The notes beneath the pieces were generated by a model. It saw nothing but the letters and a program-made list of their open reading frames with translations, did no database searches and was not told the DNA's origin. 39,454 bases of DNA from Isotricha intestinalis (Eukaryota; Ciliophora; Litostomatea; Vestibuliferida; Isotrichidae), in contig JAJJLU010000470.1 of NCBI GenBank assembly GCA_023807065.1, positions 1-39,454 on the forward strand. The letters run 5' to 3'. The translations under genes were made by a program, and so were the position numbers. Below are positions 29,282-38,773 of this stretch, in pieces. Every line of letters starts with the position of its first letter. Position 1 is the first letter of the stretch.

Positions 29282-31138
29282 TTATTTTTTTTTATTTTGA
29301 TTGAAAGTGTTTCTTATAGAACTACAATCTATACTTTTACTATAAATTTTAATTAAATTATTTTTATTATATCCAATTTCATTTTTTTTATATTCATTTA
29401 TATTTGATGTTAAATATTGATTTTCACTATTTTTCTTATGATAAGATAAAAAATTAGGTTTCATTCCTTTTTTATTTTTATTAGGAAAATAAATAATATT
29501 TTTTTTCTTTTTTAATTTACATAAATTTTTATTTGATATTATTAATTTTTCTAATTCTTTTGATTTTTCAATAATTTCATTAAATATTTTATCTTCTTCT
29601 TCAGAAGAATTTTCTTTATCAAAATTATTAATTAATTCATATTTAACATTATTAATATCATCATGAAAATTTTCAGTTTGAGTAAAATTATCTTTTATTT
29701 CAATGATATTTTTATTATTAAAAGATAAATTATTATCATTTTTAAATTGATTTTCATTTAAAATATTATTAATATTATCTTCTGTTTTTTTTCTTCCAGT
29801 AAGAAATTGACTTTCTTCAGTTTTTAAAGTTAAATCAGAAATTTCATTTGTTCTTATAGTTTGTAAACAATTATTATTATTACTATTATTACTAATTGTA
29901 TTTATAGTATTAATTGTATTAATATTATTACTAATATTATTATTTTCAAGAAATATATTTTTCTTTTTCATTGAATCTTTTGAATCTATTGTATCTTGAA
30001 AATACTCATATGTCGAAAAAGGTTCTTCTATTTGAGGTATTTCAATGTAACTTTCTTGATTTTTATTATTATTTATTTCATTATTTATTTTGTTAAATTT
30101 TTCTCTGTTGTTTATATTAATATTTATTTCTTGATTTGTATTTTTTACTGTTTTATTTATATCTTTATTATTGTTTATTGTATTTGTATTAATATTTATT
30201 TCTTGATTACTTAAATTATTGTTTTTCTTATTAATATTTTTATTATTCATATTATTCCTATTATTATTTGAATAATTATTATTTAAGATAATCTTTTCTT
30301 CTTCCTCTAAATCTTGAGTATTTATATTTTTTGCTCTATTGTTTTCTTTAAGTTTATTATCATTTTTTTTAGTAATTTTAAAAGAAGAAATTATATCATT
30401 TGCTAATAAACTTAATTCTTCAGAAGATTTTTGTCTATTATTTTGTTCATTAAATCTACTATTTTTAATCATAGAAAGACATTTTGAAATATAATAATTA
30501 TTAATATTGAATTTATTATTTATAGGATTTTCATGATTTTGACTTTTTGTCAATCTCTGAGGGTTATGAGATTGATTTGAAGGATTTGAATAATAATTAT
30601 TATTCATATTAAATAAATTATAATAATTTCTTGTTGAATTATTTTGGAAAGAACTATTATTTATTTTTGGAGAATATAAATTTTGTATTTGATTATTATA
30701 TATATTAATAAAAGATTTCTGATTAGTTATTTTATTTACATCTTTTTGTATATAATCAGATAATTGGTTTATTTTATTTTTTGTTATATCAATTCCTATT
30801 TTTAAATTCATAAATTGAATATCTGAATTTTTATTATATTTTCTTAATGAAATATTTCTTGTTTTTATTCTATTATTCTCTTTATTACTTAAGTTTTTTT
30901 CTTGAGAATTTGCTTTTTTATTAAAAATATTTTTATTGAAATTTTTTGGACTGTTATAATTATATAAATAAGTAATTTTATTTGGAACACAATTATGAAT
31001 TGTGTTAATTGTATTATATGATAATTTAATCATTTGTTTATCCGAGAATACAGGAGAAAAAATATTCAAATTTTGTTTTTGATTAATTGTATAATTTAAA
31101 TTTGAATATATTCCAATTGAAGAAAAAGAATTCTTCAT
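29282..31138 (-). CDS. Asn-rich disordered protein
   Basis: It encodes 618 residues with no domain I recognise. Composition is dominated by Asn, Lys, Ile and Ser, with Asn-rich blocks through the middle (about 275-355) and a repetitive INTINTINTIS segment near 400-410. More ordered islands are SEELSLLANDIISSFKITKK near 240 and a C-terminal acidic helix EEEDKIFNEIIEKSKELEKL near 520. The long single frame, clean ATG and TAA, and coding-strand codon bias argue that it is real. The protein is probably largely unstructured. Similar Asn-rich proteins are common in AT-rich protists, where AAT expansion is tolerated. Confidence 0.72.
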   Translation of the reverse strand: MKNSFSSIGIYSNLNYTINQKQNLNIFSPVFSDKQMIKLSYNTINTIHNCVPNKITYLYNYNSPKNFNKNIFNKKANSQEKNLSNKENNRIKTRNISLRKYNKNSDIQFMNLKIGIDITKNKINQLSDYIQKDVNKITNQKSFINIYNNQIQNLYSPKINNSSFQNNSTRNYYNLFNMNNNYYSNPSNQSHNPQRLTKSQNHENPINNKFNINNYYISKCLSMIKNSRFNEQNNRQKSSEELSLLANDIISSFKITKKNDNKLKENNRAKNINTQDLEEEEKIILNNNYSNNNRNNMNNKNINKKNNNLSNQEININTNTINNNKDINKTVKNTNQEINININNREKFNKINNEINNNKNQESYIEIPQIEEPFSTYEYFQDTIDSKDSMKKKNIFLENNNISNNINTINTINTISNNSNNNNCLQTIRTNEISDLTLKTEESQFLTGRKKTEDNINNILNENQFKNDNNLSFNNKNIIEIKDNFTQTENFHDDINNVKYELINNFDKENSSEEEDKIFNEIIEKSKELEKLIISNKNLCKLKKKKNIIYFPNKNKKGMKPNFLSYHKKNSENQYLTSNINEYKKNEIGYNKNNLIKIYSKSIDCSSIRNTFNQNKKK

Positions 31139-31456
31139 ATTGTAAAAAATTAAATTTAAAAATATTTTATATAGATAATTTTTATATAGATAATTATTAT
31201 AAATAAAAAAAATTTTTAATTGCTGTCACTCATAAAAAATTAAATAGCAATTAAATATTTCTCAAAAAAAATATATATTATAAAAAATGTAATAAAACAT
31301 TAATTTCTCATTATTAAAAAATTAATGAAAAAAAATAAAATACAATAAGAAAAAAATTGAAAATAACTTAACTACATGATAACTTTATTGAAAATTAGAA
31401 ATGAATTTGTTAACAACAAAAAATAATAAACTAATATATAATTATATTATATTAGA
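31139..31456. other. A/T spacer
   Basis: These 318 bases hold the 3' flank of one minus-strand gene and the 5' flank of the next. Nothing else is visible. Confidence 0.5.
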
Positions 31457-32800
31457 TTAATTATTAATTTTTTTAATATTCAAATAATACCTTTTAATAT
31501 TAAAAGATTTATTATTTTCATAATTATCAGTATAAATATTAGGACATTTAATAATTTTTTTTAAAGTATAACTTTTTCTCATATGATTACGTTCATTCGA
31601 AAGAGTACTATGAACTTTTTTTAAATATTTTTGAGTATCTTTTAAAACACTAATATTTTTTTGACTTTCACTAAAATCATTAATCCCAATTAAACTATCA
31701 GGAATATTTTTATAAGAACCACTTTGGATTTTTTTTAAATAATTTATTCCAGAAATATTTTTTTTTTTAAATTTTGAAACTTCAACCATTTTTTCTATTA
31801 AATAATGTTTTTTCATTTGTAATTTTTCTTTTTCTCTTTTTCCTCCTATAAAATCTATTGTTTGTTTAAATTTTGGTTTAATTTCTAATTGAATATTTTT
31901 TTTTTTTGAGTAAATTTGAATTGTTGATTTTCTTCTAAAAGTTTTTAATAATATTGAACTAGGAGATTGTTCTGATTCTAATTTTTTTATTTTTTGCCTT
32001 TTTATTTCTTTTTGAGTTTCTTTAAATTTTTTTCTTAAAAGTTTCTCTTCTTCTCTTTTTTTTTTTCTTTCTTGTTCTCTTTTTTCTTTTTCTTTTTTTG
32101 CTTTTTCAATTTCTATTTTCGATATTTTAACAATAATATTTTGCATATCATTTATTTCATTGTTTTCATTTTTTTTCTTTTTTTTCTTTTCTTGATTAAC
32201 ATTTAAATTTAATTCTAAATAATTTGAATGATTTTCGCTTGGAGTTTCTTCTTGAATCATAGATTTAAGAATATTACTATATTCATATGGGTTATTAAAT
32301 ATTTTAAAAGTTTGTTTTTTTTCTTCTTTTTGTCCTAAAGCTCCTTTAATTTTTTTTTCATTTATTGATTTTATTTTTGATAAATATAAAAATAAATGAC
32401 TTTGAAAATCTTCTTCTAAAGGAAAATAATTAGGATTAAATGTACAAATATTATATATATTATATTTTATTAATACATTACTTAAAAATTTATTATAAAA
32501 ATCATTTAAATATTCATTTGGAGAAAAAAATAATTTTATGTCTATATAATTTGAATATAATCTACATTTAACTTTATTTATTAATTTATTTGTTTTATAT
32601 AAATCATAATATTTTGGAATTTCTTCTTTTTCAATTATTTCATTATTGTCTTTTGGAATTTCTTTTATTATATATGGATTACCATATTTCTTTCTTATTG
32701 TCATTTCATATATTTTTTTTCTTAATTTTAAAAAATATGATTTATGATATTTATTTGTTTTTTTTCTGGTTTTCTTTCTTATTGATTGCCTTTCATTCAT
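31457..32800 (-). CDS. Hypothetical charged, helical protein
   Basis: It encodes 447 residues that I do not recognise. The N-terminus is very basic (RQSIRKKTRKKTNKYHK). A more ordered region follows at about 60-150 (LYKTNKLINKVKCRLYSNYI, FPLEEDFQSHLFLYLSKIKS). A long charged single-helix stretch spans about 222-277 (KIEIEKAKKEKEKREQERKK and onward), typical of ER/K helices or coiled coils. The C-terminal third is basic and Ser-rich. There is no membrane segment. A structural or cytoskeletal role is possible but not shown. Confidence 0.72.
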   Translation of the reverse strand: MNERQSIRKKTRKKTNKYHKSYFLKLRKKIYEMTIRKKYGNPYIIKEIPKDNNEIIEKEEIPKYYDLYKTNKLINKVKCRLYSNYIDIKLFFSPNEYLNDFYNKFLSNVLIKYNIYNICTFNPNYFPLEEDFQSHLFLYLSKIKSINEKKIKGALGQKEEKKQTFKIFNNPYEYSNILKSMIQEETPSENHSNYLELNLNVNQEKKKKKKNENNEINDMQNIIVKISKIEIEKAKKEKEKREQERKKKREEEKLLRKKFKETQKEIKRQKIKKLESEQSPSSILLKTFRRKSTIQIYSKKKNIQLEIKPKFKQTIDFIGGKREKEKLQMKKHYLIEKMVEVSKFKKKNISGINYLKKIQSGSYKNIPDSLIGINDFSESQKNISVLKDTQKYLKKVHSTLSNERNHMRKSYTLKKIIKCPNIYTDNYENNKSFNIKRYYLNIKKINN

Positions 32801-33693
32801 TTTTTATATTTTTATTTTTTATAATAACTCAAAATGATAAAAATATAATTACTAATATTTTCCTCATATTAAATGTTTAAATCAAAATACATTAAAATTA
32901 ATATTTGAATTAATAAATAGGAAAAAACAGAATGAAAATTTTTTAATGAAAAAAGTTTTCATAAAATATTATCTCCAATCAAAACTTTCAAAATATAATA
33001 TATAAATCATTAATAATCAGAATGTTGAAAAAAACAATATTTAATTCAAAAAGAAAATTTAATGTATATTCCTAAAAAATATTATAACACAATCTCTAAT
33101 TCAGAATAAAATAAGTTTAAAATAATGTTAGATGAATAAAAAGGAATATTTCAAAGAAATAATATGAATTTATCACACGTTTTTATTAAAAATAAAAAGA
33201 ATAAATTCTCTAATATTAATTCTATTTATTATTATAAGAAAAATTTAAATGAATTTAATCTTCAAAAATATGAAAAACCTTTTTCAAAAAACATAGACAA
33301 TTTTATTTAAAAAATGTTTTAATGTTTACCTAAAATTTATTTTTATCGAATTTAGGGATTCCAAGAAATATTAAAAATGTTTATATTCAGTGTTCTAATG
33401 AAAAAAGAAATTTCAAACTAAAATTTTAAAAAAAAATATTTGATGAAATCAAACATAAAGTTGTAACTTATAGAAGATTTTTATATAATCCTTAAAAATA
33501 TTTAGATATATTATTATAAAATATTTTGTATTGTGATATTATTTTATATTGTTTTATTAAACTTTAAATTAAGTATATTTTCACCCAAATAATAAATTAT
33601 ATTTTTATCGATTAGATATAATTTAAAATTAAAATAATTGTTTATTTTTTAATTTTTTTTTTAAATTATTATTTATGATGTCAAAATTATCTA
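32801..33693. other. Gene-free stretch with a 48-codon frame
   Basis: About 0.9 kb. One short frame, 33164-33310 on the plus strand, encodes 48 residues (MNLSHVFIKNKKNKFSNINS and onward) with coding-like composition but no domain. Its continuation in the same frame is broken repeatedly by TAA and TAG. It may be a small gene, a relic or chance. Confidence 0.4.
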
Positions 33694-34044
33694 ATGGGTG
33701 GAATAACAAATAAAGAAAAAGAAATAATTATTAAACAAAACCCAATCTTTAATAATTTAACACGATTATTAAATGAATTTGAAGAAAACATAAATCAATT
33801 AGAAAAAGAGGAATTTGATTCTTTTGAACAATTAAATTCTTTAGATTTGAAAAATAAAATAGAAAAATGTGAAAATGAGATTAATGATGAATTAATTAAT
33901 TTAAGAATGAAAATTAAAAAAAATTTTAATTCTAAAGATTATAATAAAGATGAAAAAGATTTAAATAATATTTCTAATAGAACTCAAAATTTATATTCTA
34001 GAAAATCAGAAGTAATAAAAAATAAAATAAAACCAAATGAATAA
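33694..34044 (+). CDS. Small acidic helical protein, possible N-myristoylation
   Basis: It encodes 116 residues of unknown function. The start MGGITNKEKE has Gly2 and a small polar residue at position 5, so myristoylation is conceivable, though the site is weaker than in the LRR gene. Residues about 20-80 form a charged amphipathic helix (LTRLLNEFEENINQLEKEEF, later NKIEKCENEINDEL), suitable for a coiled coil. It ends at TAA. The context is isolated, with gene-free DNA on both sides. Confidence 0.62.
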   Translation: MGGITNKEKEIIIKQNPIFNNLTRLLNEFEENINQLEKEEFDSFEQLNSLDLKNKIEKCENEINDELINLRMKIKKNFNSKDYNKDEKDLNNISNRTQNLYSRKSEVIKNKIKPNE

Positions 34045-35176
34045 AAAAATAATAAAAATATAAAGAAAAAATTTTTTAAAAAATATAATAATTTCTGAAT
34101 AAAATGTTAAGATATAATTTAAATATTTTTTATTTTTAAATATTTCTCCATTTAATTTTACTTGATAAAATAAACTTTTTATAATAGATAAAAATTATTG
34201 TTATTTATTTTTGGTTTTTTTATTCTTAAATTATTGTATTTTATGTTATAACTTTCAGATATTTATTTATTTTTACAATAAAAATGTTTCACTTCCTACT
34301 TTAAAATAAGACAATTTTTATTTTAATATAAAAAATAATCTAATTTTAAAATATTGATTGAATATTAGAAGAAATTAAAAAAATAATTATATTTCAGATG
34401 GTTTAAAAGAAAATAAGAGAATATCATATGTAATGATAACTTTTTATATTTGTAAAAAGATAATTTAATAAAAAAAACATTAAATTTTTAAAAAATACCC
34501 AAATAAGATTTTTCTTTTATTTTTAGTATAATAATATTAATAATTAATGATTTTGATTTATACGAAAAATATTCTCAAAAAATTTTTTCTTCAAGTTTTA
34601 AGATTTTAAGAAAGTTAAAAATAAGATCATCTAAATGAATTAAATAAATTTATAAATCTTTTTTTAATTGGAATTTTAACTTTAAAAAAAAATTATTAAG
34701 TGGTGAATATATTATTTACTTTAATATTCTAATTAATAATGTTTGTCAAATAATTTTAAAAAATAATAAATATAGAATTACTTGAATTTGTCATTGAAGA
34801 TTTATATTATAGAATTTTATTTTTGACTAAAGATTCAGAAAGAATAATAAAATGCATGTTATTAATAACATTGTTTAATCCAATAATTTATTGTTTAATA
34901 AGTTTTTGATCACCTTAACTTTTTAAATTATAATCTAATGATTTAAAAAATTAATATTTATTTTATATGAATATATTATTATTTACTTTATTTAATAATA
35001 TTGGTTTTATAATATAGAGTTTTCTCATTTTTATCTATTATTATTATTCCTTTATATTATAGTTTGATATTATTCTTTATTTGATTTTAATCCTTATTAA
35101 ATTAAAAATTATGATTTTTCATTATTTAATATAATCAATTTTAAAAATAGAAATTATTCAAAAAATTATAAAAAAA
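34045..35176. other. Gene-free A/T stretch
   Basis: About 1.1 kb upstream of the RING-H2 gene. Some patches read coding-like for about 30 codons (for example DFDLYEKYSQKIFSSSFKIL near 34552) but are bounded by stops, and I cannot join them by splicing. No RNA gene is evident. Confidence 0.45.
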
Positions 35177-36388
35177 ATGATCAAATGTAAAGCATGTGGA
35201 ATTCAATATCCAAAATCTAGAAAAATATATCATGATTTCCAAGAATGTAGAGGATATAGTGGATTAGATGCTCCAGGAGAAGATACAATATATGCTCAAG
35301 ATTTATTTAATCAAGAAAAAAAGGAAGAATTAACAATAATTGAAAGAGATGAAGAATTCGCAAAAAATTTACAAGAAAAATACAACAATGAAAGAATTCC
35401 AATCAGTGATTCTGTTTTAGCAAGAAATTTACAGGATCAATATAATAATGAAGATATGGATTCTAATTTTGTATTTGGAGCTTCATATATTCCTTCTGTT
35501 CCATCTTCTAATCATAGAAATGGTAATAATAATAATAATAATAGAAATAATAATAATAATAATAATAATAATAGAAATATTAATAATAATAATAATAACA
35601 ATAATAGAAATATTAATAATAATAATAATAATAATAACAACAATAATAGAAATAATAATAATAATAATCATAGAAATAATAATAATAATAATAACAATAA
35701 TAGAAATATTAATAATAATAATAATAACAATAATAGAAATATTAATAATAATAATAACAATAATAATAGAAATAGTAATAATATAATCATGAGTAGAATT
35801 CCATTAAACAATAGAAATAATCAAAATCACTTACCAAACCCTAATCCCTCAAACATTGATTTTTCAGATAATCATAATAACGCTTTGAACAGCCAGTTGT
35901 CTCAATCTTCTCAATTATTAATTAATTCAATTAACTCATCTAGTTTTATCCCCAATCTTAATAATAATAATAATAATAATAATGATGATGATAATGAAGA
36001 TGAAATATCAGAAAATGAAATAAGTCAAAATCCAAGAATTATTCATTTACAAGGTTTAGGTGAATTAGCAATGTTAGTTGCTATATTAGATTTACTTAAT
36101 GGACAAAGGGATCATCCTGTTAATAAGAAATTATTAGATGATTTACCTGAAATTCCAATTAAAAATGTTAATAAGTTAGAAAATGATAAAAAAAGATGTA
36201 ATATTTGTTTAGAAGATTTTAATAATGGAGAATATGTTTTAATTTTACCTTGTTTACATATTTACCATACTAAGTGTATTAAAGAATGGTTTAATAGTAA
36301 TAATACTTGTCCTTTATGTAAATCATTAATTACTGAATCTAAAATTTATGGAGAAGAAGGAAGATATGCTAATACTCCTGGAAAATAA
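35177..36388 (+). CDS. RING-H2 E3 ubiquitin ligase with Asn tract
   Basis: It encodes 403 residues. The C-terminal RING-H2 finger is complete: C341, C344, C359, H361, H364, C367, C378 and C381 (CNICLEDF, then LPCLHIYHTKCIKEWF, then CPLC). The C3H2C3 pattern recruits E2 enzymes. The N-terminus carries a small zinc-site pattern C4, C7, H19, C24 (KCKACGIQY...HDFQEC). Two similar helices follow (EFAKNLQEKYNNER and VLARNLQDQYNNED), resembling ubiquitin-interacting helices. An Asn tract broken by single Arg residues fills about 113-203. The tract is in a linker, so it probably affects flexibility rather than catalysis. Ubiquitin binding at the N-terminus and ligation at the C-terminus would suit a chain-extending ligase, by inference. 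Confidence 0.87.
   Translation: MIKCKACGIQYPKSRKIYHDFQECRGYSGLDAPGEDTIYAQDLFNQEKKEELTIIERDEEFAKNLQEKYNNERIPISDSVLARNLQDQYNNEDMDSNFVFGASYIPSVPSSNHRNGNNNNNNRNNNNNNNNNRNINNNNNNNNRNINNNNNNNNNNNRNNNNNNHRNNNNNNNNNRNINNNNNNNNRNINNNNNNNNRNSNNIIMSRIPLNNRNNQNHLPNPNPSNIDFSDNHNNALNSQLSQSSQLLINSINSSSFIPNLNNNNNNNNDDDNEDEISENEISQNPRIIHLQGLGELAMLVAILDLLNGQRDHPVNKKLLDDLPEIPIKNVNKLENDKKRCNICLEDFNNGEYVLILPCLHIYHTKCIKEWFNSNNTCPLCKSLITESKIYGEEGRYANTPGK
35516..35787 (+). repeat. AAT-rich minisatellite encoding Asn/Arg
   Basis: About 270 bases of mostly AAT codons with occasional AAC, punctuated by AGA (Arg) roughly every 8-12 codons. The pattern Arg, Asn run, Arg-Asn-Ile, Asn run, Arg-Asn-Ile occurs twice (about 35550-35640 and 35673-35760), including matching AAC positions, so a segment seems to have been duplicated in addition to simple AAT slippage. 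Confidence 0.85.
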
Positions 36389-36798
36389 GGATTTTTTTAA
36401 AATCATTTTTAAATTTTTAATTGATTTTTAGATAATGAATTAATGAAACAAAATCTTTTATTTTTCTCTTTTTTATTAAATTATTTTTTTTATTAAATTT
36501 TATTAAATATTGATATTCATTTTTTACGTTAAACATTAAAATAATATCATTATTTAATTAAACAATGGAAATGTTATTTTAGATATTAATGTTTTCTTTT
36601 AAATTAAATAGAATTAATATGAAGATATATATAGAATATATTTAACAAAAACAAATATTAATTAAATTAGTTTTATTAAACTATTTAATATGTTATTATC
36701 TTCGATATTCTAATTTTCTTTTTATATAAGAAATTGAATTTCAAAAATTAATTAAATAATTTTTGCTTATATTAATATATAATTAAATAAAAGCAATA
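36389..36798. other. Convergent 3' spacer
   Basis: These 410 A/T-rich bases separate the converging RING-H2 and WH1 genes. I see no gene, RNA or repeat of note. Confidence 0.5.
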
Positions 36799-38382
36799 TT
36801 ATTTTTTCTTTCCTAATAAATAACGAAAATCAGTATTTTCTTCTTGTTTTTTAATAGGATTATTATTTTCAAATTTAGAAAAATCAAAAGTTCTTTGAAA
36901 TCCAAAATTTTTATTATTATTATTATTTTCATTTTTTTCTTCTTTTTTCTGAAAAATTGGTTGTAAGCTACTTCTTATATTCATAATTTTTTCTTGAGTT
37001 AAACTTTCTCTAAAATCAAAACTAATAGTTTGAGATTCAATCTTTGAATGTTGTTTTATTTCATTTTCATCTAAATGATTATTAATTTTTTTTTCATTAT
37101 TTACATTTGTTATTTGTCTCATTATTTCTCTTTTTATATTATCTTTATTTAAATTTTCTTTTTTATTTTCTTCATTTAAATTTTCTTTTTTTTCATTATT
37201 TATATTTTCATTATCATTTTTATCATCATTAAAGCCACCAATAGTATTATAATTATTCCTAATAATATTTCCTTCAGTTTTAATAGTATTATATTCAATA
37301 ACTTCGAATGATTTATTAAGCTCACCATTATTATTTTTAATATTATTATTATTATTTTTATTTTGAGAATTAGAACTTTGTTTTCTAAATAATCTACTAT
37401 TATTTCTATTTTGATTTTGTATATTTTCTAAAACTTTACTATTACTTTTAATTACCATTGTTCTTCTTAATATTTTATTTGTAGAAGCTTTCATTATTGG
37501 ATTTACACTAAATTTAATTGATGAACTATAATTATTTGATTTTTCTAATTCATTTCTTAAAATATAACTTTTAAATTCTAATTTTATATCTTGAAGATAA
37601 TTTACTATTATTTGAGTATTCAACATATGATTTATTAATATGTTTACATAATCTTTTTTTTCTTTTATTTTTAAAGAAGATTCAACAAAATTTATTTTTT
37701 CTTTTTTTATTTTTTCATCTTCTAATAATTTTTCATAATCCTTTTTATATCCTATAAATTCTAGTTTGTTATTATAAATATTGTAATCTACATTATTTGA
37801 TAAGATTTTTATTTTTGTTAAATTGAAATTTAAAGTTTCTTTTTTTTCATTTGTTAAATTTTTTGTAGGATTAATATTTTTTTTTAATTGATTTTTTAAA
37901 TTAATATATATTAAATTTAAGTCTTTTTCTTCTTTGCTCTTTTTTTCTTCAAATTTTTCTATTCTTTCATTTGTGAATTTTTCATTTAATTCATTGCAAA
38001 TTTTATATATTTCTTCTGAATCTTTTATATTATAAAAATAAAAACCTATAAATCCATCTATAATTTCTAAATAATAGAAATTTTTTTTTAATTTTCTATA
38101 AAATTTAAAAGATTCAATTTTTAATTTTTGTTGATAAATAATTTTGAAGTCTGATAATTCAAACATTATGAAATTATAACTTTTATCTTCTGAATTTAAA
38201 TAAAAAAATAAACCTCCTTTTAATCCTGAATAAACAAAATTTGGAGAATTATAACTTGAAGTAAATAATTTGCAAAATGAAGATCCTAAATAAATAAATT
38301 TATTTTTTTCTTTATTAAGTATTATATTAACTATTATTCTTTTTGTATTTGAAATTTCATAATTTAATTCCTTTAGTGACAT
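36799..38382 (-). CDS. WH1/EVH1-domain protein
   Basis: It encodes 527 residues. The N-terminal 135 fit a WH1 (EVH1) domain: CKLFTSSYNSPNFVYSGLKG, then GLFFYLNSEDKSYNFIMFEL, ESFKFYRKLKKNFYYLE, IIDGFIGFYFYNIKDSEEIY and a C-terminal helix. The order and spacing match the WASP-type domain, whose signature includes a Tyr/Phe-rich strand before a Gly-[LF]-x-F stretch. WH1 domains bind proline-rich partners in actin regulation. The rest is Asn/Lys-rich and disordered; I find neither a proline-rich region, a clear GTPase-binding motif, nor a WH2/acidic tail, so Arp2/3 activation is not supported. A PH domain is the main alternative, since the folds are related. Confidence 0.68.
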   Translation of the reverse strand: MSLKELNYEISNTKRIIVNIILNKEKNKFIYLGSSFCKLFTSSYNSPNFVYSGLKGGLFFYLNSEDKSYNFIMFELSDFKIIYQQKLKIESFKFYRKLKKNFYYLEIIDGFIGFYFYNIKDSEEIYKICNELNEKFTNERIEKFEEKKSKEEKDLNLIYINLKNQLKKNINPTKNLTNEKKETLNFNLTKIKILSNNVDYNIYNNKLEFIGYKKDYEKLLEDEKIKKEKINFVESSLKIKEKKDYVNILINHMLNTQIIVNYLQDIKLEFKSYILRNELEKSNNYSSSIKFSVNPIMKASTNKILRRTMVIKSNSKVLENIQNQNRNNSRLFRKQSSNSQNKNNNNNIKNNNGELNKSFEVIEYNTIKTEGNIIRNNYNTIGGFNDDKNDNENINNEKKENLNEENKKENLNKDNIKREIMRQITNVNNEKKINNHLDENEIKQHSKIESQTISFDFRESLTQEKIMNIRSSLQPIFQKKEEKNENNNNNKNFGFQRTFDFSKFENNNPIKKQEENTDFRYLLGKKK

Positions 38383-38773
38383 TAAACTATATATTAAATT
38401 AAATTTATAAAATTATTTAAAAATAAAAGTTTAATTTTCTTTTGTAAATTAATAAAAAAATATTTAGAATATTTTTTATTTTTATATTTATTTAATTTTT
38501 AGTTCATTAGTTAAAATCATAATATTTCAATTACCTTTATGCTTAAAATAATATTTGTGTATTTATGTTATAATTTTTTCCAAAAATATTTTTTTTTTGT
38601 TTTTATTGAGTAAATCACTTTATTAACATTTATATTCCCTCTTTTATATAAAAGAAACTTAATATTCTTTATAAAAAATAAAAGTATAAATTAAACAATG
38701 TTATTTTTATGTATTATAAAAGAAAATATTAGAATAAAAAAATAAAATATATAAATAAATAATAAAATTTAAT
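38383..38773. other. A/T spacer
   Basis: These 391 bases lie between two minus-strand genes. T-rich and A-rich runs are visible, and no gene. Confidence 0.5.

Noticed and set aside
33125..33600. A similar frame, open only if TAA and TAG are sense codons, around the 48-codon frame
   Set aside because: Same reasoning; the number of TAA/TAG codons is what random A/T DNA would give, and no domain appears.
34552..34640. Coding-like 30-codon patch
   Set aside because: It is bounded by stops, has no ATG or plausible splice partners, and the composition is common in A/T-rich DNA.
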